Shown: in pieces, positions 25,501 to 36,418 of the stretch | Layout of the letters: each line of letters begins with the position of its first letter | How positions within the stretch are numbered: position 1 is the stretch's first letter | Assembly (NCBI RefSeq): GCF_000189635.1 | Contig: NW_002476476.1 | Span: forward strand, 58,625 to 122,624 | DNA from: Tetrahymena thermophila SB210 | Lineage: Eukaryota > Ciliophora > Oligohymenophorea > Hymenostomatida > Tetrahymenidae | Direction: 5' to 3' | DNA length: 64,000 nucleotides | Program-made: the position numbers and the translations under genes | The notes under the pieces: model-generated | Told to the model about the DNA's origin: nothing | The model's input: only the letters and a program-made list of their open reading frames with translations | The model's database searches: none

Positions 25501-26757
25501 TTCAATAATCTTGCACTTTCCATCCCTAGACACTTCCATCTTCAAGCTCTTTAGTTTCTAAAAATAACTTAACTAACTAAAGTGGACAGATGAACAATAA
25601 CGGTTCAAATGCATCTTTGATGTCTAATTAATGCGGTTTAAAGAAAAGTAATTAACTTTATTAATTGGCCAAGTTGAAAAACGGTAAAAAGGATAAGGAT
25701 AAAAATGAAATCGAATATGAAAAGAACTTTGATGAATGCACATTTTAACCTGACATTGCAATTACTAGAAGCAAATCTTCAAATGCATTAAGAAAGAGTC
25801 ATGTATCTGCTGTTTCAGTAACATCATAAAGAGACTCTGATAAATATATTGAAAGAATGCGTGCTGCTAACAAGCAAAGAGAAGAAAAAAATATCATGCT
25901 TTAAAGAGGATATAACAAACCTGATGGAAATGATAAAAAGAAAACTGAAAAAACTGCTCCAGTTTCTTCAAGGCTATACAATGATGTTCCTCTTTATCGC
26001 TAATCAAAACAAAATAATTCTAACGAATAATAGTAATCAACCTAAGGTATTCAATTTTATTCCAATTTTTACTCTTTATGATCAAAAGTTTTAAATAAAA
26101 ATCTATTTAAGAATTCATTTTAATAAATTTATTTTAAAAAGAAAACCAAAATACTTCAGAACAAGTTCAATAATATGGTGAAGCTAGTTAGACTTAGGAA
26201 TACTCTTAATATTAGTAGTATATGATGAACTAAAAATAGACAGAATAGTCTTATGATAATTTTATGAACAACTAATAAGACTCTTATGGCTTATACTCTT
26301 ACAATTAAGAAGGAGAAGAGCTTTAACATCAGGTTGAATAAAATAATTAGAAAGCTTCTGAAAATTAGGGCTAGTAATTCCAATACAACTAAATTTAACC
26401 AAGTAAACAAAATATAAATTATTTCTTTCAAGTTATTAATATTATTTTTTTTAATCAGTAAATCCTTTAGAAAAAGTGCCTCTGCTTTTTGTAGATGTAA
26501 ATCTTGGAAGAGAAAAAACTGAAAGAATTATCGTATTTGAAGGAGACACATCAGAAGCATTAGCAACTAAATTCGCTGAAGAATAAAGTAAATTGATAAA
26601 TAAATCGTTGTAGCATTTTCTTAAATATATTTATTTTTAATTTAAAGATTTAGATTCTCAAATGAAATAAAAACTGAAAGAATTATTAGACAACTAAATT
26701 GCTGGTTTACTGACCAAAATCGACGAAGAAGAAGCACCTTCTATGATGAGTGATTGA
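22518..26757 (+). CDS. Gln-rich protist protein with repeated CTFxP motifs
   Basis: Multi-exon gene of roughly 1,150 residues ending in TGA at 26755. Seven exons are inferred: about 22518-22808, 22886-23594, 23888-24835, 25006-26049, then three short ones after about 26140. It starts MMNFIPSKVGHEELES; the alternative start is the second Met. Acidic and Gln/Asn-rich stretches surround four conserved short motifs of the type (C/N)TFxPQ (CTFTPQT, NTFQPQI, CTFHPQT, CTFQPDI), each next to charged, probably coiled segments. The last two exons encode a conserved C-terminal module with VPLLFVDVNLG, ERIIVFEGDTSEALATKFAE and an amphipathic helix of K/L repeats. I have seen this end in many uncharacterised ciliate proteins, often cytoskeletal or ciliary, but cannot name the family. 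Exon limits are approximate. Confidence 0.8.
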
Positions 26758-27270
26758 AAGGATTATTAAATAAATAATATAAAAATTCCTTCTAATTAAA
26801 GAATATAAACTGACTGTAAATAACTAGTAAAAATCTTATTTTATAGATGATAATTAAAAATAAATAAATAAACTATTGCATCAAAATCTATACTAAAGTA
26901 TAAATTATATATATATATCTATCTATCTATATATTTCATTTAAGTATCCATTTTAAAGCTAAATTTACTTTTAATTACTTCCACTTATTTTACATCCAAT
27001 CTAATACAAAATAAAAATATTAATTTATATATATTCCCCCACTTTTAAAAACATTAATTAAGCTTAACTATCTAAATTAATAATGATATGATTTAAAATT
27101 TGAAGGTCAAATAAAGAAAATATCATTTTTTAAATCTAAAATAATCATGATGAACCACTTTTGAAAAATTATAAGATATTTATGCACTAAATTAAAGGAG
27201 GAGTAAGCGCAGGAGGGTGTATATATCAGAGATTAATTTAAAAAGGTAGTTGATAGATATTACCTCAAAA
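26758..27270. other. 3' flank and intergenic DNA
   Basis: AT-rich; a short TA/TATC simple repeat lies near 26908-26940. No gene seen. Confidence 0.6.
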
Positions 27271-27510
27271 TCATACGTAAAATAAGTTTAAGAATTTTTT
27301 TATACCACTGACACTGCGTTCCTAATATCTTTTATATTCTAAGTTATAAAAGGCTTCTCTGACCTTATCTTGTTCAGTCTAAATCATGCGGAGTCTCTAT
27401 TCTTTCTTTCCTTTTCTCTTTTTAATCTAGAATATAACCTTGTCATCTTTCTTCATAAGGATTAAGCTTACATTTTTACATGTTACATTTTTAATACCCT
27501 TTACCATCAT
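27271..27510 (-). CDS. Small lysine-rich ORF, unrecognised
   Basis: Minus-strand ORF of 79 residues under the ciliate code, starting MMVKGIKNVTCKN and ending NLFYV before TGA. The middle is very basic (IKKRKGKKEQRLRM) and is followed by a probable helix (EQDKVREAFYNLEYKRYQ). It contains three in-frame TAG codons, so it is invisible with the standard code. Codon composition and local GC are gene-like compared with its flanks. It may be a single-exon small gene or the last exon of a longer one: CTTAG, a possible acceptor, lies just upstream of the first ATG on the coding strand, though I found no upstream exon in phase. Function unknown; a distant likeness to small RNA-binding proteins is too weak to name. 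Confidence 0.5.
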
Positions 27511-27889
27511 ATCTAAGTACAAAAAATAAAATGGTGAGGATGGTAATAATTACTGAGCTAAAACAGAAAAATCTACTTCTAAACATTATTTTTATAAAAT
27601 AAATTTAAGAACATTAATTAATTAATTACTAACATTTTTTAAAACAAAACTAACTACTCGTCTATAATTTCAACCATATTTTTTAAATATATGTTTTAAA
27701 TACAAATATTAAGATTAAATAATGAATGTTAAATTAATTTTTCTGTGATATCAGTTCATAAAAGCAAATTAATAAATTGATATTTAGTAATTAATTATTA
27801 AATTTTATTTGTTCTTTTTCTCCCTTTATAATTAATTAATTACTTAAATTCGATAAATTGCTATTCAGTATTTTTGAAAAAAAAAATAA
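27511..27889. other. Upstream region of LRR gene 4
   Basis: From about 27715 it matches the upstream flank of LRR genes 2 and 3 (AATAATGAATGTTAAATTAA onward), so the presumed promoter moved with the gene. No GPI-protein copy precedes this gene. Confidence 0.65.
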
Positions 27890-30800
27890 ATGATATAATA
27901 GATTAAATATTACAGCAGATTAGAAGAAGTAATTATTTATTTTTTTATTAATATCTTTTAAATTTATATAAATTAATAAAAAAAGTTTTTAAGCTCTTCA
28001 CTTTTATCTCATTAGGTTCTCCATATTGATCTTAGGTATATTTAATTAAAAAATATTGTTTTTATTATTATTAATATTTTTTATATTTTCAACTTTCAAA
28101 CTATTTAAATTTCTAATAGAAATTCTCATCATTATTCATTGATTTTTATTTAAAAACATTTTTAACTATTTAACTTAATTTTTATTTTAATTTTTAATTA
28201 TTGATTATTCATTTTTTATTATTTGATATTTTTTCTTCATTTTTTGCTATTAACACTTATACTTGATAAAAATTTTTTATTTGTTTTTGATTTTAATATT
28301 TTAAATTATAAAAATTAATTTAAATTATAAAAGCTCTTTTAATTTATTTGATTTATTTCCCTTGCTCTTTTTATTAAGCTTACTTTTTTTTCATTGTTTG
28401 TTAATTTATCTAATTATCATAATTAATCTTATTATTTGATATTTTTTCTTCATTTTTTCCTTATAATTTACTATTTAATGATAATATTTCTTAAATAATT
28501 AAAAAGTAAAAAAGAAATTGATGATGAAGGTGCATCAGGCTTAGGTTCTGGTTTAGCAAAGTGCATTAATCTTTCAAATTTGACACTTAAAATTTAGTAA
28601 AAACAGTTTATTTGCTTTAGATTGTGATATTTTTAATTATAAAAAGTAGTTTAAAAGAATAAAGCACTTTTTTCTTTTTCTTTTAATTGTGATTGTTTTT
28701 TTGTTGTTAATTTAACTTATCATTTTATTTTCAACTTTTGCTTTTATTATTAATTCATTTTTTTATTTCATATTTTTTCTTCATTTTTTCCTTCAAACAA
28801 ACTATTTAATGATATATTTTTCTTCAATAATTAAAAAGAAGAAACAAAATTGGTGATGAAGGTGCATCAGGCTTAGGTTCTGGTTTAGCAAAGTGCATTA
28901 ATCTCTCAAATTTGTAACTTTATCTGAAGTAAAAACAGTTTATTTGTTTTAGATTTTGATATTTTTAATTATAAAAAGTAGTTTAAAAGAATAAAGCTCT
29001 TTTTTCTTTTTCTTTTAATTGTGATTGTTTTTTTGTTGTTAATTTAACTCATCATTTTATTTTCAACTTTTGCTTTTATTATTAATTTATTTTTTTATTT
29101 CATATTTTTTCTTCATTTTTTCCTTCTAATTAACTATTTAATGATATATTTTTCTTCAATAATTAAAAAGTAGCAACGAAATTGGTGATGAAGGTGCATC
29201 AGGCTTAGCTTCTGGTTTATCAAAGTGCATTAATCTCTCAAATTTGACACTTTGGCTTTCGTAAAAACAGTTTATTTGTTTTAGATTGTGATATTTTTAA
29301 TTATAAAAACTAATTTAAAACAATAAAGCTCTTTTTTCTTTTTGTTTTTATTGTGATTGCTTTTTTGTTCTTTCTTTGTTAATTTAACTCATCAATTTAT
29401 TTTCAAGTTTTGCTTTTATTATTAAATTATTTTTTTATTTCATATTTTTTAATTAACTATTTAATGATATAAATATTCAATAATTTAAAAGTTACAATGA
29501 AATTGGTGATGAAGGTGCATCAGGCTTAGGTTCTGGTTTAGCAAAGTGCATTAATCTCTCAAATTTTTAACTTAATCTTGAGTAAAAACAGTTTATTTAT
29601 TTTAAATTGTGATATTTTTAATTATAAAAAGTAATTTAAAAGAATAAAGCTCTTTTTTCTTTTTCTTTTTATTGTGATTGTTTTTTGTTTTTTCTTTGTT
29701 AATTTAAATCATCATTTAATTTTCAACTTTTGCTTTATTATTAATTTATTTTTTTATTTCATATTTTTCTTCATTTTTTCCTTCTAATTAACTATTTAAT
29801 GATATTTTTTATTCTATATTTAAAAAGTTACAATCAAATTGGTGATGAAGGTGCATCAGGCTTAGGTTCTGATTTAGCAAAGTGCATTAATCTCTCAAAT
29901 TTGACACTTAAAATTTAGTAAAAACAGTTTATTTGCTTTAGATTGTGATATTTTTAATTATAAAAACTAATTTAAAACAATAAAGCTCTTTTTTCTTTTT
30001 CTTTTTATTGTGATTTCTTTTTTGTTCTTTATTTGTTAATTTAACTCATCATTTTATTTTCAACTTTTGCTTTTATTATTAATTAATCTTATTGCTTCAT
30101 ATTTGTCTTTTCATTAAATAATTAATGATTTATTTTTCTTCAATTATTAAAAAGAAGAAACAAAATTGGTGATGAAGGTGCATCAGGCTTAGGTTCTGGT
30201 TTAGCAAAGTGCATTAATCTCTCAAATTTGTAACTTTATCTGAAGTAAAAACAGTTTATTTGTTTTAGATTGTGATATTTTTAATTATAAAAAGTAGTTT
30301 AAAAGAATAAAGCTCTTTTTTCTTTTTCTTTTAATTGTGATTGTTTTTTTGTTGTTAATTTAACTCATCATTTTATTTTCAACTTTTGCTTTTATTATTA
30401 ATTTATTTTTTTATTTCATATTTTTTCTTCATTTTTTCCTTCTAATTAACTATTTAATGATATATTTTTCTTCAATAATTAAAAAGTTTCAATTAAATTG
30501 GTGTAATGGGTGCATCAGGCTTAGCTTCTGGTTTATCAAAGTGCATTAATCTCTCAAATTTGTAACTTAATCTGGAGTAAAAACAGTTTATTTGTTTTAA
30601 ATTGTTATACTTTTAATTATAAAAAGTAATTGAAAAGAATAAAGCTCTTTTTTCTTTTTCTTTTTATTGTGATTGCTTTTTTGTTCTTTCTTTGTTAATT
30701 TAACTCATCATTTTATTTTGAACTTTTGCTTTTATTTTTAATTTATTTTTTTATTTCATATTTTTTCTTCATTTTTTCCTTCTAATTAACTATTTAATGA

Positions 30801-32930
30801 TATATTTTTCTTCAATAATTAAAAAGTTTCAATTAAATTGGTGTAATGGGTGCATCAGGCTTAGCTTCTGGTTTATCAAAGTGCATTAATCTCTCAAATT
30901 TGTAACTTAATCTGGAGTAAAAACAGTTTATTTGTTTTAAATTGTTATACTTTTAATTATAAAAAGTAATTGAAAAGAATAAAGCTCTTTTTTCTTTTTC
31001 TTTTTATTGTGATTGCTTTTTTGTTCTTTCTTTGTTAATTTAACTCATCATTTTATTTTGAACTTTTGCTTTTATTTTTAATTTATTTTTTTATTTCATA
31101 TTTTTTCTTCATTTTTTCCTTCTAATTAACTATTTAATGATATTTTTTCTTCAATATTTAAAAAGTGAAAATAAAATTGGTGATGAAGGTGCATCAGGCT
31201 TAGGTTCTGGTTTAGCAAAGTGCATTAATCTCTCAAATTTGACACTTTCACTTTAGTAAAAACAGTTTATTTGTTTTAGATTGTGATATTTTTAATTATA
31301 AAAACTAATTTAAAACAATAAAGCTCTTTTTTCTTTTTCTTTTTATTGTGATTGTTTTTTGTTCTTTCTTTGTTAATTTAACTCATCATTAAATTTTTAA
31401 TTTTTGCTTATATTATTTATTAATTTTTTTATTTCATAATTTTTTTACATTTCTTCCTTCTAATTAAATATTTAATGATATATATTTCTTAAATAATTAA
31501 AAAGTAGCAACGAAATTGGTGATGAAGGTGTATCAGGCTTAGGTTCTGGTTTAGCAAAGTGCATTAATCTCTCAAATTTGACACTTTACCTTTTGTAAAA
31601 ACAATTTATTTGTTTTAGATTGTGATATTTTTAATTATAAAAACTAATTGAAAACAATAAAGCTCTTTTTTCTTTTTCTTTTTATTGTGATTGCTTTTTT
31701 GTTCTTTCTTTTTTAATTTAACTCATCAATTTATTTTCAAGTTTTGCTTTTATTATTAAATTATTTTTTTATTTCATATTTTTTCTTCATTTTTTCCTTC
31801 TAATTAACTATTTAATGATAAAAATATTCAATAATTTAAAAGTGACAATAAAATTGGTGTAATGGGTGCATCAGGCTTAGGTTCTCGTTTAGCAAAGTGC
31901 ATTAATCTCTCAAATTTGGAACTTAATCTGGAGTAAAAACAGTTTATTTGTTTTAAATTGTTATACTTTTTATTTATAAAAAGTAATTGAAAAGAATAAA
32001 GCTCTTTTTTCTTTTTCTTTTTCTTTTTATTGTGATTGCTTTTTGTTTTTTCTTTGTTAATTTAAATCATCATTTTATTTTGAACTTTTGCTTTTATTAT
32101 TAATTTATTTTTTTATTTCATATTTTTTCTTCATTTTTTCCTTCTAATTAACTATTTAATGATATTTTTTCTTCAATATTTAAAAAGTGAAAATAAAATT
32201 GGTGATGAAGGTGCATCAGGCTTAGGTTCTGGTTTAGCAAAGTGCTTTAATCTCTCAAATTTGACACTATAGCTTGAGTAAAAACAGTTTATTTGTTTTA
32301 AATTGTTATACTTTTAATTATAAAAACTAATTTAAAACAATAAAGCTCTTTTTTCTTTTTCTTTTTCTTTTTATTGTGATTGTTTTTTTGTTCTTTCTTT
32401 GTTAATTTAACTCATCATTTTATTTTCAACTTTTGCTTTTATTATTAATTTATTTTTTTATTTCATATTTTTTCTTCATATTTGTCTTTTCATTAAATAA
32501 TTAATGATTTATTTTTTCTTCAATATTTAAAAAGTTACAATCAAATTGGTGATGAAGGTACATCAGGCTTAGGTTCTGGTTTAGCAAAGTGCATTAATCT
32601 CTCAAATTTGACACTTTACCTTTTGTAAAAACAGTTTATTTGTTTTAGATTGTGATATTTTTAATTATAAAAACTAATTTAAAACAATAAAGCTCTTAGA
32701 ATTTATTTGATTTATTTTTTTTATCTTATTTATTCCACTAATATTATTTTATTTATTAATTTAAGAAATAATTTTTAATTTAAAATTATATTTTATTTAA
32801 AATTTATTTAAACTTTACACAAATTTATTATAGAATTGATAGCTAAATGAATATATTATAAATATTCAAAGTAATAAACAAGTGTCTTAAATTAAAAAGA
32901 TTAGTTGTCTTTAAAAAAATATTATTATGA
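27890..32930 (+). CDS. LRR gene 4 (13 repeat exons)
   Basis: Complete LRR gene of about 451 residues. Exon 1 is 27890-27928 (MIQQIKYYSRLEE), exon 2 27986-28035, 13 LRR exons from 28507-28596 to 32535-32624, and terminal exon 32834-32930 encoding KCLKLKRLVVFKKILL then TGA. The repeats differ from arrays 1-3 in a fixed way (GLGSGLAKC rather than GLGSALAKC, and shorter introns with ATTGTGATTG), so this array was homogenised separately. All introns are phase 2 and the totals I measured keep the frame. No targeting signal. Three exons carry a variant start (IGVMGASGLAS-like). Role unknown. Confidence 0.88.
28507..32690 (+). repeat. Tandem LRR exon-intron array 4
   Basis: Thirteen units. The pair at 30481-30820 and 30821-31140+ is identical over at least 320 bp with a period of exactly 340 bp, a very recent duplication. 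A two-unit block near 28507-29150 reappears near 29835-30475, carrying the same variable codons in the same order. Confidence 0.93.
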
Positions 32931-33937
32931 TAAACAGCTGGCGAAAAAAGGATGAATGAATAAATATTAATATTTGAATAATTGAATATTATATATTTTA
33001 TTAAATAAAATTTTGAAAAAGTTTTTTTAACATAAAAGAGATAGATAGATTTTATTCTTGTTTTTATATTTATAAATATCATTCATATGTTTTTAAATTA
33101 ATAATTTATAAAAATTAAAAAAATTAAAAAATAAATTTTACTTAAAGGACATTTATTACCTAATTAATTCCTCTAAAACGAGTCCTCCTATTTCTCGAAA
33201 AATGATAAAATCATTTGAAGCATTTAGTTTTATATTATATCTTATTAAATTATACAGATGCCAATCTTTTATATGCCAATTCGATTTTAATCTTAAATAT
33301 TATCTATCAATAATATTTCAATCTATTTTTTATTTATCATGATTAATTAGATAGATACCATGATTAAAAAATTAATGCAAAATAAAATTTTTGGTTTTTA
33401 AACATTTATTATTAATTAAACTTACAACTCGCAACTTAGTACCTTTCAAGGACTTATGGTAATTAACATTAAAAAAATGATACCGTATTTATTATTTATA
33501 TTCAGTTAATTATTTTTGTTAAATATCAATATTTATTTATTTAATTATTATTTACACTTACTAAGTAAAATATTTAAAATTATATTAAATTTCTACAATT
33601 AAAAATATTAAAAACTCAATAATTTTTATTTTTAAAAATTTATCAAAATAATTAATTATAATAGTAATATTTATATGAATTATTTTAATTTTATAAGATA
33701 TATTAAAATTGTTTTCAGTTGTGTTTCTATTTAAAGTAATTAAAAGTGATTTGAATAAATTTAATTCAACTTAAAATGACGTTTATAAATTTAAGCGAAA
33801 TTAATATAAAAATAAATGCTTATTAATATATTATTAATTTATTTATTAATCAAGTTAAACATTTAAAAAGCTTAAAAAATAAATATATTTTTAGGGGATT
33901 TACTCTCAATAGAATTTGTGTTTAAATTTACTATTAC
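32931..33937. other. Spacer between LRR gene 4 and tRNA genes
   Basis: The first ~330 bp are a diverged match to the 3' flanks of LRR genes 1 and 3. The rest is AT-rich with no gene seen. Confidence 0.65.
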
Positions 33938-34009
33938 GGTTGTATGGTGTAGCGGTTAGCACCGAGGACTTTGAATCCTCTGACCTGGGTTCGAATCCCA
34001 GTACGACCT
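33938..34009 (+). tRNA. tRNA-Gln (anticodon UUG), copy 1
   Basis: A 72-base cloverleaf. The acceptor stem GGTTGTA pairs with TACGACC, the anticodon stem GAGGA with TCCTC, and the loop CTTTGAA places TTG at 33971-33973. The T-loop has GTTCGAATCC. It reads CAA, the ordinary glutamine codon; the UAA/UAG codons used in neighbouring genes need other tRNA-Gln species not in this window. There is no intron, and a T-run terminator follows at once. Confidence 0.96.
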
Positions 34010-34016
34010 TTTTTTT
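34009..34016 (+). terminator. Pol III T-run terminator
   Basis: Eight T directly after the tRNA acceptor stem, the first being the discriminator base. Confidence 0.85.
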
Positions 34017-34144
34017 ATTAATTTATTTACGTTTTTACTTGTTTGGTGATTAATTATTATTATTTTCAAAATAAAAATAAAATTAACTTGAGAATGTAAA
34101 ATTAATAAAAACAAATATAGTATTTTAGCTCATATAAGCACTAC

Positions 34145-34216
34145 GGTTGTATGGTGTAGCGGTTAGCACCGAGGACTTTGAATCCTCTGACCTGGGTTCG
34201 AATCCCAGTACGACCT
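34145..34216 (+). tRNA. tRNA-Gln (anticodon UUG), copy 2
   Basis: Identical to copy 1 over all 72 bases, 207 bp downstream, same strand. The identity also covers five bases upstream (CTACGG versus TTACGG context) but not the wider flank, so the duplicated unit is short or the flanks have diverged while the gene was conserved. Confidence 0.96.
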
Positions 34217-34222
34217 TTTTTT
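34216..34222 (+). terminator. Pol III T-run terminator
   Basis: Seven T directly after the second tRNA gene. Confidence 0.85.
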
Positions 34223-34623
34223 ATATGAAATTTGCTTTTCAAATAAATTAGAAAAAAATATCTTTTGTGAAAATACAAAAAAAGAAATAAAATTTTTGTT
34301 AGAGAAAATATTTGAAAGAAAAATAATTTGGGATATTTAAAATAATTTTGAAAACGAATGAAAAAGAAAGAAATAAATAAATAATTAAAAATGAAAGAAA
34401 GTATTTATGGATTTATTAACTATTATTAAAATGAATTAACAAAAAATTAATTGATTGAAGATTATCATCATCATCATACTAAAAACGAGAGTAAAAAGAA
34501 GAAGAAATCTATCGAAAAGAAAATAAAAGCGATATTACATTAAATAAATTAATTAAAAATATCTATTCCTAAATAGGTCATTCATATCATCAACAAAAAG
34601 TAAATAAATAATAGCAAATAAAA
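34223..34623. other. Intergenic region
   Basis: AT-rich flank between the tRNA pair and the small membrane-protein gene. A TCATCATCATCAT tract lies near 34466. Nothing else seen. Confidence 0.6.
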
Positions 34624-34889
34624 ATGAGAAGAATTTTCTGGAACTTCAAGACTGCTTTCGTTGGTCTCCCCATGTTTTCTTTAGCTCCCAAGAACATCTT
34701 GGTCTATCCAATTGTTGTTGGTGTTCCCCTTTATACATTCATCGTTTTACAAAACAGTAAATAATTTAATATATTTTTATTATTGTATTAGATAAAGCAT
34801 GATTCATTAATTATTCATATAAATTCTAACTAGGTGTCAGAGGATTTGCATATTTCGATGAATACGATAGCGACGTTAAGGAAAATTGA
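34624..34889 (+). CDS. 62-residue single-pass membrane protein
   Basis: Two exons, 34624-34756 and 34834-34889, joined across a 77 bp GT..AG intron (phase 1). The protein begins MRRIFWNFKTAFVGLPMF, has a central hydrophobic segment (ILVYPIVVGVPLYTFIVL, about residues 25-42) and ends with an acidic tail (FDEYDSDVKEN). The positively charged amphipathic start followed by one membrane span is typical of small subunits of ciliate mitochondrial complexes, but I cannot name it. Codons here use more C-ending forms (TTC, CCC, AAG) than the LRR genes, as in highly expressed Tetrahymena genes. Confidence 0.75.
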
Positions 34890-36418
34890 GTGATTTAGAA
34901 ATTATTTCAATCAAACAGTACAATTTCGCTTTCTAAAGTGAATTGCAGTTAGTTTTCTAGCACAACAATTATCAATAGAAACTGATAAGATAAAGCATCA
35001 GCATTTTCAAACAGTTTCTGTATAAAAAAGAAAATAAATATAAAAGCTATAGCATAATTAACTGTAACTAGTAGATTATTAACATTTAAAGTGTGTTTAC
35101 ATGTTCTATTCGTTCAATTCATAGATAGTATAGCGAGATTCTTTGAAAATAAAATTTTTAATCTTTTTCATAATTTCAAACAGCATTCATCTTCAAACAT
35201 TCTATTAAAAATAAAAGCTAGTTTAAATAGCTATATGTAGTTAAGTCATTTATTCATAGTTAACTTTACTTTTTAAGGTCTGTTTAATTCAACAAAATCT
35301 ATTAAAATCTAATTTTCTGTTACAAAAATAAGAATTTTAAAGATATTTTACCTCAGCCTATATGTCTTTAAATATGCTAGAAATAATAAATATCTTAAAG
35401 TCTTGCAAAAATTCTAATAAATTATAACCTAATTCATTTTATTTTAAATATTTACTTTGTTCAAAAAGATTTTGCAAAAAAAATGAAATTATTTTATAAC
35501 ATCCAAAATGCTTCAAAAGTAAACCAAATCTTTTATTTAAAATAGTTAAATAGAAATTGACATTATATTTCTAACAAAATATCAAAGAAAATATAGAAGT
35601 ATTATCAATATATATGATGAAATAATTATTAATAATTAGATTTTTTAATTGAATCAGTTAAAGCAAATTAAAAAAGAATTTTAAATAAAATAATTTTTAT
35701 TTCATAAAATATTTAATAAAATGAACAAATAATTTTTGCTTGAATTTATTTAACAAATAATTCATTCTCATAAATTTATTTTTGAACTCTTACGTTAAAA
35801 AATCAATTAAAGTTTTTTCTTTAATGTAGAACTGCTCTCATAAATATAAGCAGGAGGTCTTTAAAAAAAATGGATCTGTATTTTAAAATTTTAAGTAGAA
35901 TAAAATTGTTTTCGCTATATGTGTGTGAAACTTGTTTGCTTGATGATTGCTCTAGAAGAATATATTATAAAAACTGTATGGAAGAAACAGAAGAAGAATA
36001 AATTATAGGATTTGAAAGTGTTAAGATTTATTTATTATTTTTTTTGATAAGATATGACAAAATAGCTAATAAAGTCCCTTGTCATACATGGATTTAATGA
36101 ATGAAAAAGATTTTGGATAAATTAAGGATTTAAATAAAATAAAAGTGAAAAAAGTATATAATAGGTGATAATTTATTTTCTTTCTTTCTTTGTTTGTTTG
36201 TTTGATTGTTTATTTATTTGTAATTTATTATTTATCTGTCTGTCTTCTATAAAAATTAAATAAAAAAATTAAAGGCAAAATCCTTTTTTATCACATATAT
36301 ATTGCTTGCTTTTGCAAGAAAAAGTATTAAAGCGCAAAATTAAGAAATAGCAAAAAGAGATATTCATATATAAATTCATTAATAAGTTTCTTTATAGATT
36401 AAACCACTTAAGTAGTAA
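34890..36418. other. Intergenic region
   Basis: AT-rich. One 76-residue ciliate-code ORF (35870-36100, + strand, starting MDLYFKILSR) is open but lacks motifs and gene-like codon use, so I do not call it. A TTTC/TTTG simple repeat lies near 36178-36210. Confidence 0.55.

Noticed and set aside
35870..36100. 76-residue ciliate-code ORF
   Set aside because: No motif, no gene-like codon use, and such ORFs arise easily when two stop codons are sense.
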